DNA of 64,000 bases, from positions 6,915,001-6,979,000 of the forward strand of contig NC_087097.1 in NCBI RefSeq assembly GCF_963855985.1, given 5' to 3'. The translations under genes were made by a program, and so were the position numbers. How positions within the stretch are numbered: the first letter of the stretch is position 1; each line of letters starts with the position of its first letter. This DNA comes from Ostrinia nubilalis (Eukaryota > Arthropoda > Insecta > Lepidoptera > Crambidae). Below, piece by piece: positions 1-10,298 of this stretch. The notes beneath the pieces are model-generated. The model searched no databases, had not been told where the DNA came from, and saw nothing but the letters and a program-made list of their open reading frames with translations.

Positions 1-93
1 AAACAAAATATGAGACTATTTAGAGGTGTGATTTATTTATAGGTGATCTAAGTGGAATAGACCGAAAAATTACCCTAGATACGCAAATGCTTT

Positions 94-205
94 CTGACGA
101 TCTGGTGAAGGTCGCGGGAGGTGCCTGGATGCGAGCATCGCAAGACCGGTCTTTGTGGAAATCCTTGGTCTTAGTCCAGCAGTGGACGACTTTCGGCTGA
201 AATGA
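94..205 (+). repeat. RTE-type non-LTR retrotransposon 3' end (remnant)
   Basis: The plus strand resembles a better copy at about 6075-6240. That copy reads as the C-terminal tail of a lepidopteran endonuclease/reverse-transcriptase ORF, with a DDLVKVAG block, an AQDRSLWK block and a QQWTSFG end before the stop. This copy is diverged and short. A third, more degraded copy lies at 39428-39522. The clade is recalled from the tail and was not tested. Confidence 0.6.
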
Positions 206-228
206 ACCAACGAACGCAAATGCTGTAC

Positions 229-467
229 CTCTAGCATGAACAACGTTCGTCTTCGAAGTTTGCATATTCGACAAAATTCGATTCTCAACCTTCGAATTAA
301 ATGATAACGTGACAATTTTGATTATAAAAATAAGTTTCGTGCAACCATTTGTCATACTAAGTTTACTTTACGATACGTTCACAAATGCGCTTGTAGTTTT
401 CGTACTAAATCTTTTGATGGCGATTCGAATACGCAAACGATTCGAACTCGAAAGTTTTTCGTGGTAG
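229..467. repeat. MITE-like element with imperfect inverted ends
   Basis: The left end (ctctagcatgaacaacgttcg) and the right end (cgaaagtttttcgtggtag) are imperfect inverted complements. The body is shared with 39743-39966 in a ZNFX1 intron, including the block catactaagtttactttacga. No ORF is supported. It lies directly downstream (in DNMT1 sense) of the exon at 484-665. Confidence 0.55.
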
Positions 468-483
468 CCGTACTGGCTCGTAC

Positions 484-665
484 CTGCCGGTGCTTGTCCT
501 GCAGCGAGCCGGCGAACACGTAGGCGTCGCGGAAGCCCTGCGAGCGCGCGCACTCGCGCACCGACACCACGCGCGCCTGCTCCGGGTGGAGCACGCGGCC
601 CTGCTTGCCCATCGGCTCGGGGTCCGTCACCGTCGTGCTGAAGTACCCGTCCCACGATATGCGCC
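484..665 (-). CDS. DNMT1: DNMT1 coding exon 8 (motif IX region)
   Basis: The exon is bounded by a TTTCAG acceptor (666-668) and a CAG/GTACGAG donor (481-484). It enters in phase 1, so the upstream exon's final G plus GG makes a glycine codon and restores the family sequence around GLYGR and [14 protein letters not shown]. It carries [20 protein letters not shown], the conserved helix of motif IX. The next residues read GFRD where most DNMT1 proteins have GFPD. It ends in phase 0 just before the expected motif X exon, which lies beyond base 1. Confidence 0.92.
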
Positions 666-3600
666 CTGAAACACGCCGTTTGAAGATTTTTTTTTAAAGA
701 ATATTAAATATTTGTGGCCGCCCGCGACTTCGTATGGACCCCGTTTTACCCCCTTTTTGAGTTTTTTTAGGGTCTTCCCAGAAATTATTCGAACTTATAT
801 CGCCGTAAAAACCATTCTTGGGTTTCAATGAACACGTACACACGGCCACACTGATGACTATCCATGTCCGTTTTTGCTCTCGCTCTCATCAAATGGTGAT
901 TCTTTGCGATAGAACGAGACGACATGACAGGCGTTGGATAGTTTGTGGTTTATACTGTTGCCGATGGTACGTCACTCACTTCACGCTCGTGAATCCCGTG
1001 TTTTGTTTCCGAAGAGATGGCGAGATGAACAGGGGGCTTAGTGTGAGTTTACAATTTTACATCAAACGTCTTCACTAGCGACTGCGTAAAAAATTACATT
1101 GAATGTATGACGGATTGTACAGCGACCCTACCGGATACTTTCAAGAACTAAAATCTTCATAGATTTTTTGACGCGCTCGCTAGTGACGACGTTTGATGTA
1201 AACTCACACTAAGCCTTTAGGCTCGAGATGGTGACATTTGAAAGTTCGATGCTTGAGTTCGATGAACTGTACGAGTATACTGGATGGCGGGACGTATCAC
1301 GTTCACGTACCGTAGAGGCCGGCCCAGTTGTTGTGGCGGTTGCCGGTGTGCCGGTGTGCGGCAGGCACCAGGGAATGAGCGTGTTCTCCTGCTTGTCGCC
1401 GGGCGCGATCAATAAATAAAACAAACACGTACCGTAGAGGCCGGCCCAGTTGTTGTGGCGGTTGCCGGTGTGCGGCAGGCACCAGGGAATGAGCGTGTTC
1501 TCCTGCTTGTCGCCGGGCGCGATCAATAAATAAAACAAACACGTACCGTAGAGGCCGGCCCAGTTATTGTGGCGGTTGCCGGTGTGCGGCAGGCACCAGG
1601 GAATGAGCGTGTTCTCCTGCTTGTCGCCGGGCGCGATCAATAAATAAAACAAACACGTACCGTAGAGGCCGGCCCAGTTATTGTGGCGGTTGCCGGTGTG
1701 CGGCAGGCACCAGGGAATGAGCGTGTTCTCCTGCTTGTCGCCGGGCGCGATCAATAAATAAAACAAACACGTACCGTAGAGGCCGGCCCAGTTATTGTGG
1801 CGGTTGCCGGTGTGCGGCAGGCACCAGGGAATGAGCGTGTTCTCCTGCTTGTCGCCGGGCGCGATCAATAAATAAAACAAACACGTACCGTAGAGGCCGG
1901 CCCAGTTATTGTGGCGGTTGCCGGTGTGCGGCAGGCACCAGGGAATGAGCGTGTTCTCCTGCTTGTCGCCGGGCGCGATCAATAAATAAAACAAACACGT
2001 ACCGTAGAGGCCGGCCCAGTTGTTGTGGCGGTTGCCGGTGTGCGGCAGGCACCAGGGGATGAGCGTGTTCTCCTGCTTGTCGCCGGGCGCGATCAATAAA
2101 TAAAACATATACACGTACCGTAGAGGCCGGCCCAGTTGTTGTGGCGGTTGCCGGTGTGCGGCAGGCACCAGGGAATGAGCGTGTTCTCCTGCTTGTCGCC
2201 GGGCGCGATCAATAAATAAAACAAACACGTACCGTAGAGGCCGGCCCAGTTGTTGTGGCGGTTGCCGGTGTGCGGCAGGCACCAGGGGATGAGCGTGTTC
2301 TCCTGCTTGTCGCCGGGCGCGATCAATAAATAAAACATATACACGTACCGTAGAGGCCGGCCCAGTTGTTGTGGCGGTTGCCGGTGTGCGGCAGGCACCA
2401 GGGAATGAGCGTGTTCTCCTGCTTGTCGCCGGGCGCGATCAATAAATAAAACATATACACGTACCGTAGAGGCCGGCCCAGTTGTTGTGGCGGTTGCCGG
2501 TGTGCGGCAGGCACCAGGGAATGAGCGTGTTCTCCTGCTTGTCGCCGGGCGCGATCAATAAATAAAACATATACACGTACCGTAGAGGCCGGCCCAGTTG
2601 TTGTGGCGGTTGCCGGTGTGCGGCAGGCACCAGGGGATGAGCGTGTTCTCCTGCTTGTCGCCGGGCGCGATCAATAAATAAAACATATACACGTACCGTA
2701 GAGGCCGGCCCAGTTGTTGTGGCGGTTGCCGGTGTGCGGCAGGCACCAGGGGATGAGCGTGTTCTCCTGCTTGTCGCCGGGCGCGATCAATAAATAAAAC
2801 ATATACACGTACCGTAGAGGCCGGCCCAGTTGTTGTGGCGGTTGCCGGTGTGCGGCAGGCACCAGGGAATGAGCGTGTTCTCCTGCTTGTCGCCGGGCGC
2901 GATCAATAAATAAAACAAACACGTACCGTAGAGGCCGGCCCAGTTGTTGTGGCGGTTGCCGGTGTGCGGCAGGCACCAGGGGATGAGCGTGTTCTCCTGC
3001 TTGTCGCCGGGCGCGATCAATAAATAAAACATATACACGTACCGTAGAGGCCGGCCCAGTTGTTGTGGCGGTTGCCGGTGTGCGGCAGGCACCAGGGAAT
3101 GAGCGTGTTCTCCTGCTTGTCGCCGGGCGCGATCAATAAATAAAACAAACACGTACCGTAGAGGCCGGCCCAGTTGTTGTGGCGGTTGCCGGTGTGCGGC
3201 AGGCACCAGGGAATGAGCGTGTTCTCCTGCTTGTCGCCGGGCGCGATCAATAAATAAAACAAACACGTACCGTAGAGGCCGGCCCAGTTGTTGTGGCGGT
3301 TGCCGGTGTGCGGCAGGCACCAGGGGATGAGCGTGTTCTCCTGCTTGTCGCCGGGCGCGATCAATAAATAAAACAAACACGTACCGTAGAGGCCGGCCCA
3401 GTTGTTGTGGCGGTTGCCGGTGTGCGGCAGGCACCAGGGAATGAGCGTGTTCTCCTGCTTGTCGCCGGGCGCGATCAATAAATAAAACAAACACGTACCG
3501 TAGAGGCCGGCCCAGTTGTTGTGGCGGTTGCCGGTGTGCGGCAGGCACCAGGGGATGAGCGTGTTCTCCTGCTTGTCGCCGGGCGCGATCAATAAATAAA

Positions 3601-6600
3601 ACAAACACGTACCGTAGAGGCCGGCCCAGTTGTTGTGGCGGTTGCCGGTGTGCGGCAGGCACCAGGGAATGAGCGTGTTCTCCTGCTTGTCGCCGGGCGC
3701 GATCAATAAATAAAACAAACACGTACCGTAGAGGCCGGCCCAGTTGTTGTGGCGGTTGCCGGTGTGCGGCAGGCACCAGGGAATGAGCGTGTTCTCCTGC
3801 TTGTCGCCGGGCGCGATCAATAAATAAAACAAACACGTACCGTAGAGGCCGGCCCAGTTGTTGTGGCGGTTGCCGGTGTGCGGCAGGCACCAGGGAATGA
3901 GCGTGTTCTCCTGCTTGTCGCCGGGCGCGATCAATAAATAAAACAAACACGTACCGTAGAGGCCGGCCCAGTTGTTGTGGCGGTTGCCGGTGTGCGGCAG
4001 GCACCAGGGAATGAGCGTGTTCTCCTGCTTGTCGCCGGGCGCGATCAATAAATAAAACAAACACGTACCGTAGAGGCCGGCCCAGTTGTTGTGGCGGTTG
4101 CCGGTGTGCGGCAGGCACCAGGGAATGAGCGTGTTCTCCTGCTTGTCGCCGGGCGCGATCAATAAATAAAACAAACACGTACCGTAGAGGCCGGCCCAGT
4201 TGTTGTGGCGGTTGCCGGTGTGCGGCAGGCACCAGGGAATGAGCGTGTTCTCCTGCTTGTCGCCGGGCGCGATCAATAAATAAAACAAACACGTACCGTA
4301 GAGGCCGGCCCAGTTGTTGTGGCGGTTGCCGGTGTGCGGCAGGCACCAGGGAATGAGCGTGTTCTCCTGCTTGTCGCCGGGCGAGCAGGTGCCGCCGGCG
4401 GCGCACGCGCACACGCCGCGTAAGCCGCCCGTCGACGACCGCCCGTTCTTCTTGTCTTCGTAACGGTACTGCAGCACCTGAAGCCAAAGAACTGTTTCAA
4501 CGACTGTTTCATAACTTCACTACCCCTGAAATCATAATTCAAACTGACTAAATCTAAAAACAAACAGGATCCTGATTTGCATTTATTGATTTGCCGAGAG
4601 ATTTAGAATTTGATAGTAGCTTTGCTTAGTTTGGGACTAGAGGCGCAGTTTAAAATGTCCAAGGATATATCCTGTTATTTATTTATTTATTGAGAGGAAA
4701 TTAAATCATACCATTATTATTATTCTTACCTTGCATTTAGTTCCATCCGACAGGGTGACCGATAAGTTCGGAAGGTCCCTCCAATCGGATCCCGGGGTCG
4801 TCGGAATCCTCGAGATCCTGGCTTGAATCAACGGGGCCATGTTTTTGCAGATGTGGTCCCGCAATTTTGCCGTCTCATCTTTACTTCTCACCAAACGCTG
4901 GAAATGGCTCTCGGGCATGGACCCGTAATCTATCTCCACTTTGTTCGCTCCGTTGCAGATGCGAGGCAGGTCGCTCATCGCGTCCTGGACGGTGCAAGTC
5001 CGGCGCGGCGCTGACTCGTCCCAGTGGATGTTGGTGGCGAAGCGTTTCCCGTCGATGGTGGTGGTCAGCGAGCACGCGCGCCGGCTGAATACGTGAGTCG
5101 GCTCGGGATACAGCGGCAGCTTGTAGCCCGGCGCCGCCGCGAATATAATCAACCGCCTCCGGGTCTGCGGCACGCCGTAGTTTCCCGCCTGCAGGATGCC
5201 GAACGTGCACTGGTAGCCCATGTCGAGCAGCGCCCGCAGCGTCAGCTTCAGCACCATGCCCTTCTTGAACGCGACGAAGTTGCGCACGTTCTCCAGGATG
5301 AAGTACTTCGGGCGGTAGTAGTCGCAGTACGAGAGGTAGGACGCGACGAGCGAGTTCTTGAAGTTGGAGTACTCGCGCGAGTTGAAGCGGTTCATGCCGG
5401 AGAAGCCCTGGCAGTAAAGATGTGTCGTTATGGGTTTTTGAAATAACTAAACGCGACGGTTTTCGAATCACGAATAACGTTTTCAAAACTAGTTTTTTTT
5501 AAACGAAGTTATTTCCACAACTCTCAAGCAAGCGTGATAATTATAACGTTAGGTGTTTGGTTAGCTGCAAGACATTTAGGAACTTATGACTTTCAAAATA
5601 AGACTCAAATTCAATTGAATATCTAACGTACGACGAACATTATACCTATTTAATCCACACTTATGTTAACGTCCTATGGCTTTCTCACTCGCACACGCAC
5701 TCGTTTCGTTGCGATCCTTATTAATTGGACACCATACATTACTCGCTTTACTCCTTTAGGTTACAAAAAATATGTTTAAGAATCGTCAATGTACGACGTT
5801 GTCCTCAAATCTGTCATAACGAAGCGGGAAACACGTTATTTTTTATGTCAACCAAACATCTACCTTATGTTGTTTGCTTAAGAGTGAATTCAGTTTAGCT
5901 TTAGAGCGTTGTGGAAACAATCGTGTTGAATAACGAAGAGATTCTAACGTTGTATGACGTTAAGAAAAAAACTAGTTTAGGCGTTTCTGGATAACGAGTG
6001 ATCACTGGTCAGGCTGATCACTCGTTTAATAACCCGTGATAACGAATAACGTACTGGCTAACTACACGGGCTGGAAGACGTAGCGTGGGCAGGCCTCCTA
6101 CTAGGTGGACCGACGATCTGGTAAAGGTCGCGGGAAGAGCCTGGATGCGGGCAGCGCAGGACCGTTCATTGTGGAAAACCTTGGGGGAGGCCGTTGTCCA
6201 GCAGTGGACGTCATTTGGCTGAAAAGAAAGAAAGAAACGAATATCGGCCATCGCTACCTGGCAGGGCGGGCCGCCGCACAGCAGCTCCACCTCGCCCTGC
6301 GCGGGCAGGCGCAGGCCGCGCGCGTGCGTGGCGCCGCCCAGCGCCTCGCGCAGCAGCGCGTTGCAGTCCTCGTTGAACACCACGCAGCCGCGGTTGTTGA
6401 GCGAGTACGCGTGCGCCGCCGCCTCCACGTTCTCGATCGCCCAGCGGCACTCGCCCACGCCGGCCTGGTGCAGCCCGTCCGACAGCCCGCCGCAGCCCGC
6501 GAACACGTCGAGAGTCCTCAGCGGCCGTATCCTCGCCTCCGAGGCTCGCGAGCTCGCCTCCGCCGGCTTGCTCGACTTGCCTTTCCCCTTCCCCTTGTCT

Positions 6601-9600
6601 TTCCCTTTTTCGGTCCGACCTACGCCCGTGGCGTGGTGAGGCACGCTCACGAACTGGCCGCTGGTCTTGTCGAACGCCATCCTGAAGTAGATCCTGTTCG
6701 GGTCTTTCTCCAACCAGTCGTGTAAGGATTCGTCGTTTGGAATGTTGCTCTCGTAATATATGCTGCACGGGCCGACCACGGCCGAGAACGGAACTTCTCG
6801 GATTTCGTCGGTCCAGTAAACGACGTTCAGGTCCTCGTGCTGGGGGAAGCGGCTGGTGGTGTTCTCCGGCCTGTACAGTACGTGAACTTTCAGATAGATG
6901 TCCTGGGGCACTATCAGAGGGCCGTCGCTGGCCGCCACGACGGCCGCGACGTATCCCACACAGAAAGGTTCACCGGTGTCTACGTTGGAACCGCGCAAAT
7001 AATTATCGCTTTTTCTGTAATACTCCGGGTAGATGTTTTCGTCTACTTTATCGATTTTGGGAGCTCTTTGGTTTGTGTTGTTGGCCAAATTATTTTTAAG
7101 CAAGAATGTTCCAGGTTTCAGGAAAACGCCTGAGCCTTTTTTAAAATCATAGTCCTGCCATCTCACTACAGACCACTCGGTTCTATTTTCTTCAGGTACC
7201 GCATCCGATTTTTCAGCTAGTTTTCCAGAAACCCTTGGAATGTTCTTTGCGTCCTTTTTCGTTTTCCGTTCACATGATGGACAAAACCTGTGTTTCCTTA
7301 AATCGTTAGGACAAATAGGATCTGTAGGTATATCTTCAAAACGGGCTGTAAATCTTTCATAATATTTTTGGTAAAAATATGTTTTTCCATCATCTTCAAA
7401 TGCTTCATCGACAACCTCTTTGCCTCCAAGTTTGAACCAATCGTTAGGCACCGATTTTCTTTCCACATAAGCTTTTCTTAATATTGAGGACAAAGGGGCG
7501 CCATGACAACACCTATCGCCTAAATACACCTCCCTGGGATCACTCACTTCTCCCAAAACTGTGTCAGAGGATCTAATAAAAACCTCGCCATGGAAATAAC
7601 CTGATTTAGGATTTATTGTTTCTTGCCACATGTATACCACTCTAGTTACTAAGGCTGGTATATTGGGTTGTGAAGTTTCTACCATCACAAAGTCACCGAT
7701 TTGAAGTTCAGATCCCTCAATTTCAACTTTTTCATAATAAATTTTTGTTGAATCTGCTTTAACTGGATCACCAATCCATTTTATCTTTCTATTATTAGCT
7801 CCTGTTAATTTCACCGGGACAACATCTTCGATTTTATCATGATGCTTCTTTTCTACCATACTTTGGAAGTCATCATCATCATCTAGTTCTGAATCTTCAG
7901 CTTGTTCTACTGCCATATTGGGACACAGTCGGCGGACACAGGCCTTTTTTGTTCTTCCATGACCACCAAATTTAGCCATAGCTCGGCAAGCATTGCATTC
8001 ACCACAGTCTGGTAACTGGCAGGCCTCACAAACTCCACATCTCTTCCTTCTCAGTGTGAGCTCATGATTAGTTTTGTCCAACTGGTTTGAAAAGAAACTT
8101 TCAAAAGTTTTTCTTACTAAGGGGGTAGTGGTTGCTTTAGTCCAAGCCTTTTTATCAACTTTTTTATAATCAATCTTGGCACGGACTTTACGTTTACCGA
8201 ACTTAATGCCCATTAATTTAATCAATTCTCTTATGCACGGTAAAGTTATTAGAGGATCATCATCCTCATCTGCTTCTAAGCTGACTACCTGATCGCAAAC
8301 AAATTGTGCATGTTTATGAAGCATTTCTTCACTCATTTTTTTATTATCAAGTTCAGGAATAGTCGCCTCTCGAATCACTTCAAGTAAATCTTCATATGAT
8401 GGCTGAAGATAATGGTATTCTTCTAAATATTCAACAACCACTTTACTTAACCAGATCTTTTCATATAAATTATTCATTAGTGGAGTATAAGCTTCACTAG
8501 GTTTCATCAAATTGTACTCTCCAAATTCAGTAGACAATGTTATACAATTTTTGTTACCTCCATCAAAGCCATGAATGAACCTGAAAAATGGTGACAAGGA
8601 AATTTCAATATTTTACTGTAAAGTGAAAAAATAAATTGTATAAGAGGTCAAACCAAAACCCTGGAAAGATTAATGGGATATAATATTTAATATCAAGTGA
8701 GTTAAAGTGGTCAAATACCTCCTTACACTGGCGTTTTTTTAAAGACTAGTGTACGCTTAATAATAGTGCTATAAAAAGGTAAGTTTACATCTTTTACATC
8801 TTCTTACATACCATTCAATAATGGGACCAACATCCTTGACAGGTATCGATTCCTCATCTATATCAGGGGAATCTGAGCAAATTGATTTTAGATACCCAGA
8901 CATGTATATCCGTACATCATTTTCAACTAGCCCTCCATCGATGGGGCACAAATGCCCTTGCTCATCAAATATTGAGAATCCTGTTATGTTTGTTTGTGGT
9001 CTCTCCATGATATCCCCTTCATCCCCTATATAAACAAAGAAGAAAGATTAGAGTGTAAGCATGTTTTACAATATAGCTTTATCAGTTAATTTGCAGATTT
9101 ATTATTCATAGATTATTTGAACTAAAATAATTATTCCTCCTTATTAATAAAAACTGATTAAACTTGCCTGATGCCAGAACCAACTTTTCATTGGTCAAAG
9201 CTATAAACTCTTCCACTGCATCTTGAGGGTGCCCTTGATAGTAAATAATGTCTGAATTATTGAGAAATTGTCCACATATAGTACATTTCTCAGTGTCCAA
9301 AACTTCATTATTATTTTTAGTATTATCATTATGAAAATCAGTATCATTTTGCTTGATTTCATCAGTTATAACCACATCTGGGGCATCATCATTTGTCTTG
9401 CTTTTGTCTAAACTTTCTACTTCAGCGCTATTATCTTCTTGTGTTTTTAAAGAGTCAGGCTCTTTTTCTAATACTATGTTTATATCTTGCCCATCGAGGC
9501 TGCTGTTACAATTTGTTGGACCATTATTTTGATTACTGTTGTCATCAATTTTTTTCTTTTTCTGTAATAAAATGTTAACAATAAGAGTAGTAGGTACTTG

Positions 9601-10298
9601 AAGCAATTTTAATATTGTGTTTTTGATTGATATTAAAATTATAATACTATTGACTGCCTCAATGAGAGTGGAAAGCCTTTGTCTAGAAGTGGAGGTCTTT
9701 AAGTTAAAAAGGAAAAAATGTCTTAAAATCCTAATTAATTTGTGTTACCTTTTACTCATACTTAGTGGCTTATGCTGAACAACAACACAATAAACATTAG
9801 AACAAAATCATACTCACACTAAGCACTTCTTCACTTTCTTGTGGACTTCTACTTCTTTTTATTGGGAACATATCAGAAATACACTTTTGATTTCCTTTTC
9901 GAGTGAGATTTCTCCTGGGTCTAGATCTGGTTAAGTAATAATAAAACAAACAAAAAATTTAATTATCATCATACAGTGAGAGAAGTGTGAAAACACTATG
10001 TTCTGCGAAATAGAAACTCAAACTTCTTTCTTCTAATCTTAACATGTAGTATTTGAAAAAACTTTTCCCCTGAACGTGTGAGAACGGGATATTGAGACGA
10101 TTACATCTCTGATGAGTCGATTTTTATCATACATAATAAACAAAATTAATAGTTTCTAATGGTGTTAACTTACTTGGGTGATGGTGTCAAAGGGCTTTGG
10201 ATTACATGTCCTTTTTCATCACAATCGTTTTGGGGAGACTGAGACTGCCTTTCATCAGTTTTCACACCCATGTCTTGAGATTGAACAGTAACCGGCAT
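484..10298 (-). CDS. DNMT1: DNMT1, maintenance DNA (cytosine-5)-methyltransferase; 8 of the coding exons, 3' end missing
   Basis: This enzyme copies CpG methylation onto hemimethylated DNA in the nucleus. Coding exons, minus strand: 10298-10174, 9926-9818, 9561-9168, 9025-8812, 8580-6258, 5407-4730, 4477-4297, 665-484. All junctions keep frame (4206 nt, 1402 codons). Domain order is diagnostic: RFTS (about 185-400), CXXC zinc finger (about 460-505), two BAH domains (about 560-920), a lysine-glycine linker, then the C5-methyltransferase with motif I (DVFAGCGG), the catalytic CGGPPCQ loop, the ENV motif and QTRRRL. The final exon with motif X (GNAVPPP region) is not in the window. One intron starts with GC rather than GT, and the intron after exon 7 holds a 27-copy exon-donor array. 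The start at 10298 gives an MPVTVQS N-terminus and is the first in-frame ATG of exon 1; an upstream non-coding exon is possible. Confidence 0.95.
666..1035. other. DNMT1 intron 7, left part, nothing recognised
   Basis: This intronic stretch lies between exon 8 and a MITE. No ORF with family resemblance and no RNA gene was seen on either strand. The 86-codon plus-strand ORF at 818-1078 has no recognisable domain and runs into the MITE. Confidence 0.6.
1036..1215. repeat. MITE with about 40-bp terminal inverted repeats
   Basis: The left terminus ggcttagtgtgagtttac and the right terminus gtaaactcacactaagcc are exact complements, and the match continues inward through atcaaacgtc and cactagcga. 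The left arm has an extra 8 bp (aattttac). The interior is non-coding. It sits in DNMT1 intron 7. A target duplication could not be fixed by eye. Confidence 0.8.
1305..4384 (-). repeat. 27-copy tandem array of a DNMT1 exon 3' end plus splice donor (114/116-bp units)
   Basis: Each unit carries the last ~85 bp of DNMT1 exon 7 (minus strand, from GACAAGCAGGAG to CTCTACG), the GTACGTG splice donor and ~30 bp of intron (TTTGTTTTATTTATTGATCG). Donors lie at 1307, 1429, then every 114 or 116 bp to the authentic one at 4293. Of 26 intervals, 18 are 114 bp, seven are 116 bp (intron part catatacacg instead of caaacacg), and the leftmost is 122 bp because of an 8-bp internal duplication. Copies are nearly identical. 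The only exon-part substitutions noticed are ATT/ATC (Ile) and AAC/AAT (Asn). Two frames of the minus strand stay open through 114-bp units, which creates long spurious ORFs. Confidence 0.97.
4297..4477 (-). CDS. DNMT1: DNMT1 coding exon 7 (authentic copy of the arrayed exon)
   Basis: The acceptor is TTCAG at 4478 and onward, and the donor TACG/GTACGTG is at 4293-4297. It encodes the segment starting [15 protein letters not shown] and containing [18 protein letters not shown], strongly conserved in DNMT1. It starts in phase 0 and ends in phase 1. Its last ~85 bp are the source of the array that follows. The stretch 4384-4477 ([11 protein letters not shown] region) is unique, which identifies this as the only copy with a complete exon. 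Confidence 0.93.
4730..5407 (-). CDS. DNMT1: DNMT1 coding exon 6 (catalytic core, motifs VI and VIII)
   Basis: The 678-bp exon (226 codons, phase 0 at both ends) begins GFSGMNRFN directly after the catalytic PCQ of exon 5. It carries [10 protein letters not shown] (motif VI, with the glutamate that contacts cytosine), [18 protein letters not shown] (motif VIII) and the start of the target-recognition region. The acceptor is TGCCAG at 5408 and the donor AAG/GTAAGAA is at 4725-4730. GC content is clearly higher than in the N-terminal exons. Confidence 0.95.
5408..6060. other. DNMT1 intron 5, unique part
   Basis: This is AT-rich intronic sequence with no gene recognised. It contains a 10-bp perfect inverted repeat (CGAGTGATCA and TGATCACTCG, 5995-6024) just before an RTE-type insertion. 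Several short stretches are rich in ataacg, without clear repeat structure. Confidence 0.6.
5995..6024. repeat. Perfect 10-bp inverted repeat (hairpin)
   Basis: CGAGTGATCA at 5995-6004 and TGATCACTCG at 6015-6024 are exact complements separated by 10 bp. Function is unknown. It lies near the left boundary of the RTE-type copy and could be part of that insertion. Confidence 0.5.
6075..6240 (+). repeat. RTE-type non-LTR retrotransposon 3' end
   Basis: On the plus strand it reads [16 protein letters not shown], then [18 protein letters not shown] and QQWTSFG before a TGA, followed by a short aaagaaagaaag tail. This is the C-terminus and 3' tail of a non-LTR retrotransposon ORF; the 5' part is absent, as usual for 5'-truncated copies. 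It is antisense to DNMT1 and ends about 12-17 bp from the intron 5 splice donor (6252-6258). Confidence 0.75.
6258..8580 (-). CDS. DNMT1: DNMT1 coding exon 5 (RFTS end, CXXC, BAH1, BAH2, motif I-IV)
   Basis: The 2323-bp exon has acceptor TTTTTCAG (8581 onward) and donor CAG/GTAGCG (6252-6258). It starts FIHGFDGG inside the RFTS domain. It then carries the CXXC finger ([20 protein letters not shown]), BAH1 ([11 protein letters not shown] to [10 protein letters not shown]) and BAH2 ([11 protein letters not shown] to [13 protein letters not shown]). [12 protein letters not shown] linker equivalent to the mammalian (KG)n linker follows, and the exon ends with [17 protein letters not shown] and CGGPPCQ. 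The 3' ~350 bp are GC-rich, whereas the rest is AT-rich. Confidence 0.95.
8812..10298 (-). CDS. DNMT1: DNMT1 coding exons 1-4 (disordered N-terminus and RFTS zinc site)
   Basis: Exons are 10298-10174, 9926-9818, 9561-9168 and 9025-8812. Exons 1-2 give a Ser/Pro/Arg-rich leader ([19 protein letters not shown]). Exon 3 is acidic and Asn/Asp-rich, then reads [12 protein letters not shown] and [17 protein letters not shown], the RFTS entry with its zinc-binding cysteines. Exon 4 reads HLCPIDGGL and ends GPIIEW, split across the junction to FIHGFDGG. The exon 3 donor is ATCAG/GCAAGT, a GC-AG intron. Junction phases 2, 0, 1, 2 all agree. No PIP box was seen. Confidence 0.88.

Noticed and set aside
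368..655. 95-codon minus-strand ORF
   Set aside because: Shadow frame of DNMT1 exon 8; the frame at 484-665 carries the conserved sequence.
818..1078. 86-codon plus-strand ORF in DNMT1 intron
   Set aside because: Runs into a MITE and has no recognisable domain or conservation evidence.
1305..4384. Tandem array as a CRISPR-like locus
   Set aside because: Units are 114-116 bp with no variable spacers and are derived from an exon of a eukaryotic gene.
1209..4487. Long minus-strand ORFs of repeated 38-residue units as a repeat-protein gene
   Set aside because: They are the translation of the duplicated DNMT1 exon end plus intron fragment; no independent start, and 116-bp units break the frame.
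6105..6768. Plus- and minus-strand ORFs over the GC-rich end of DNMT1 exon 5
   Set aside because: Arg/Ala-rich alternative-frame shadows produced by high GC content.
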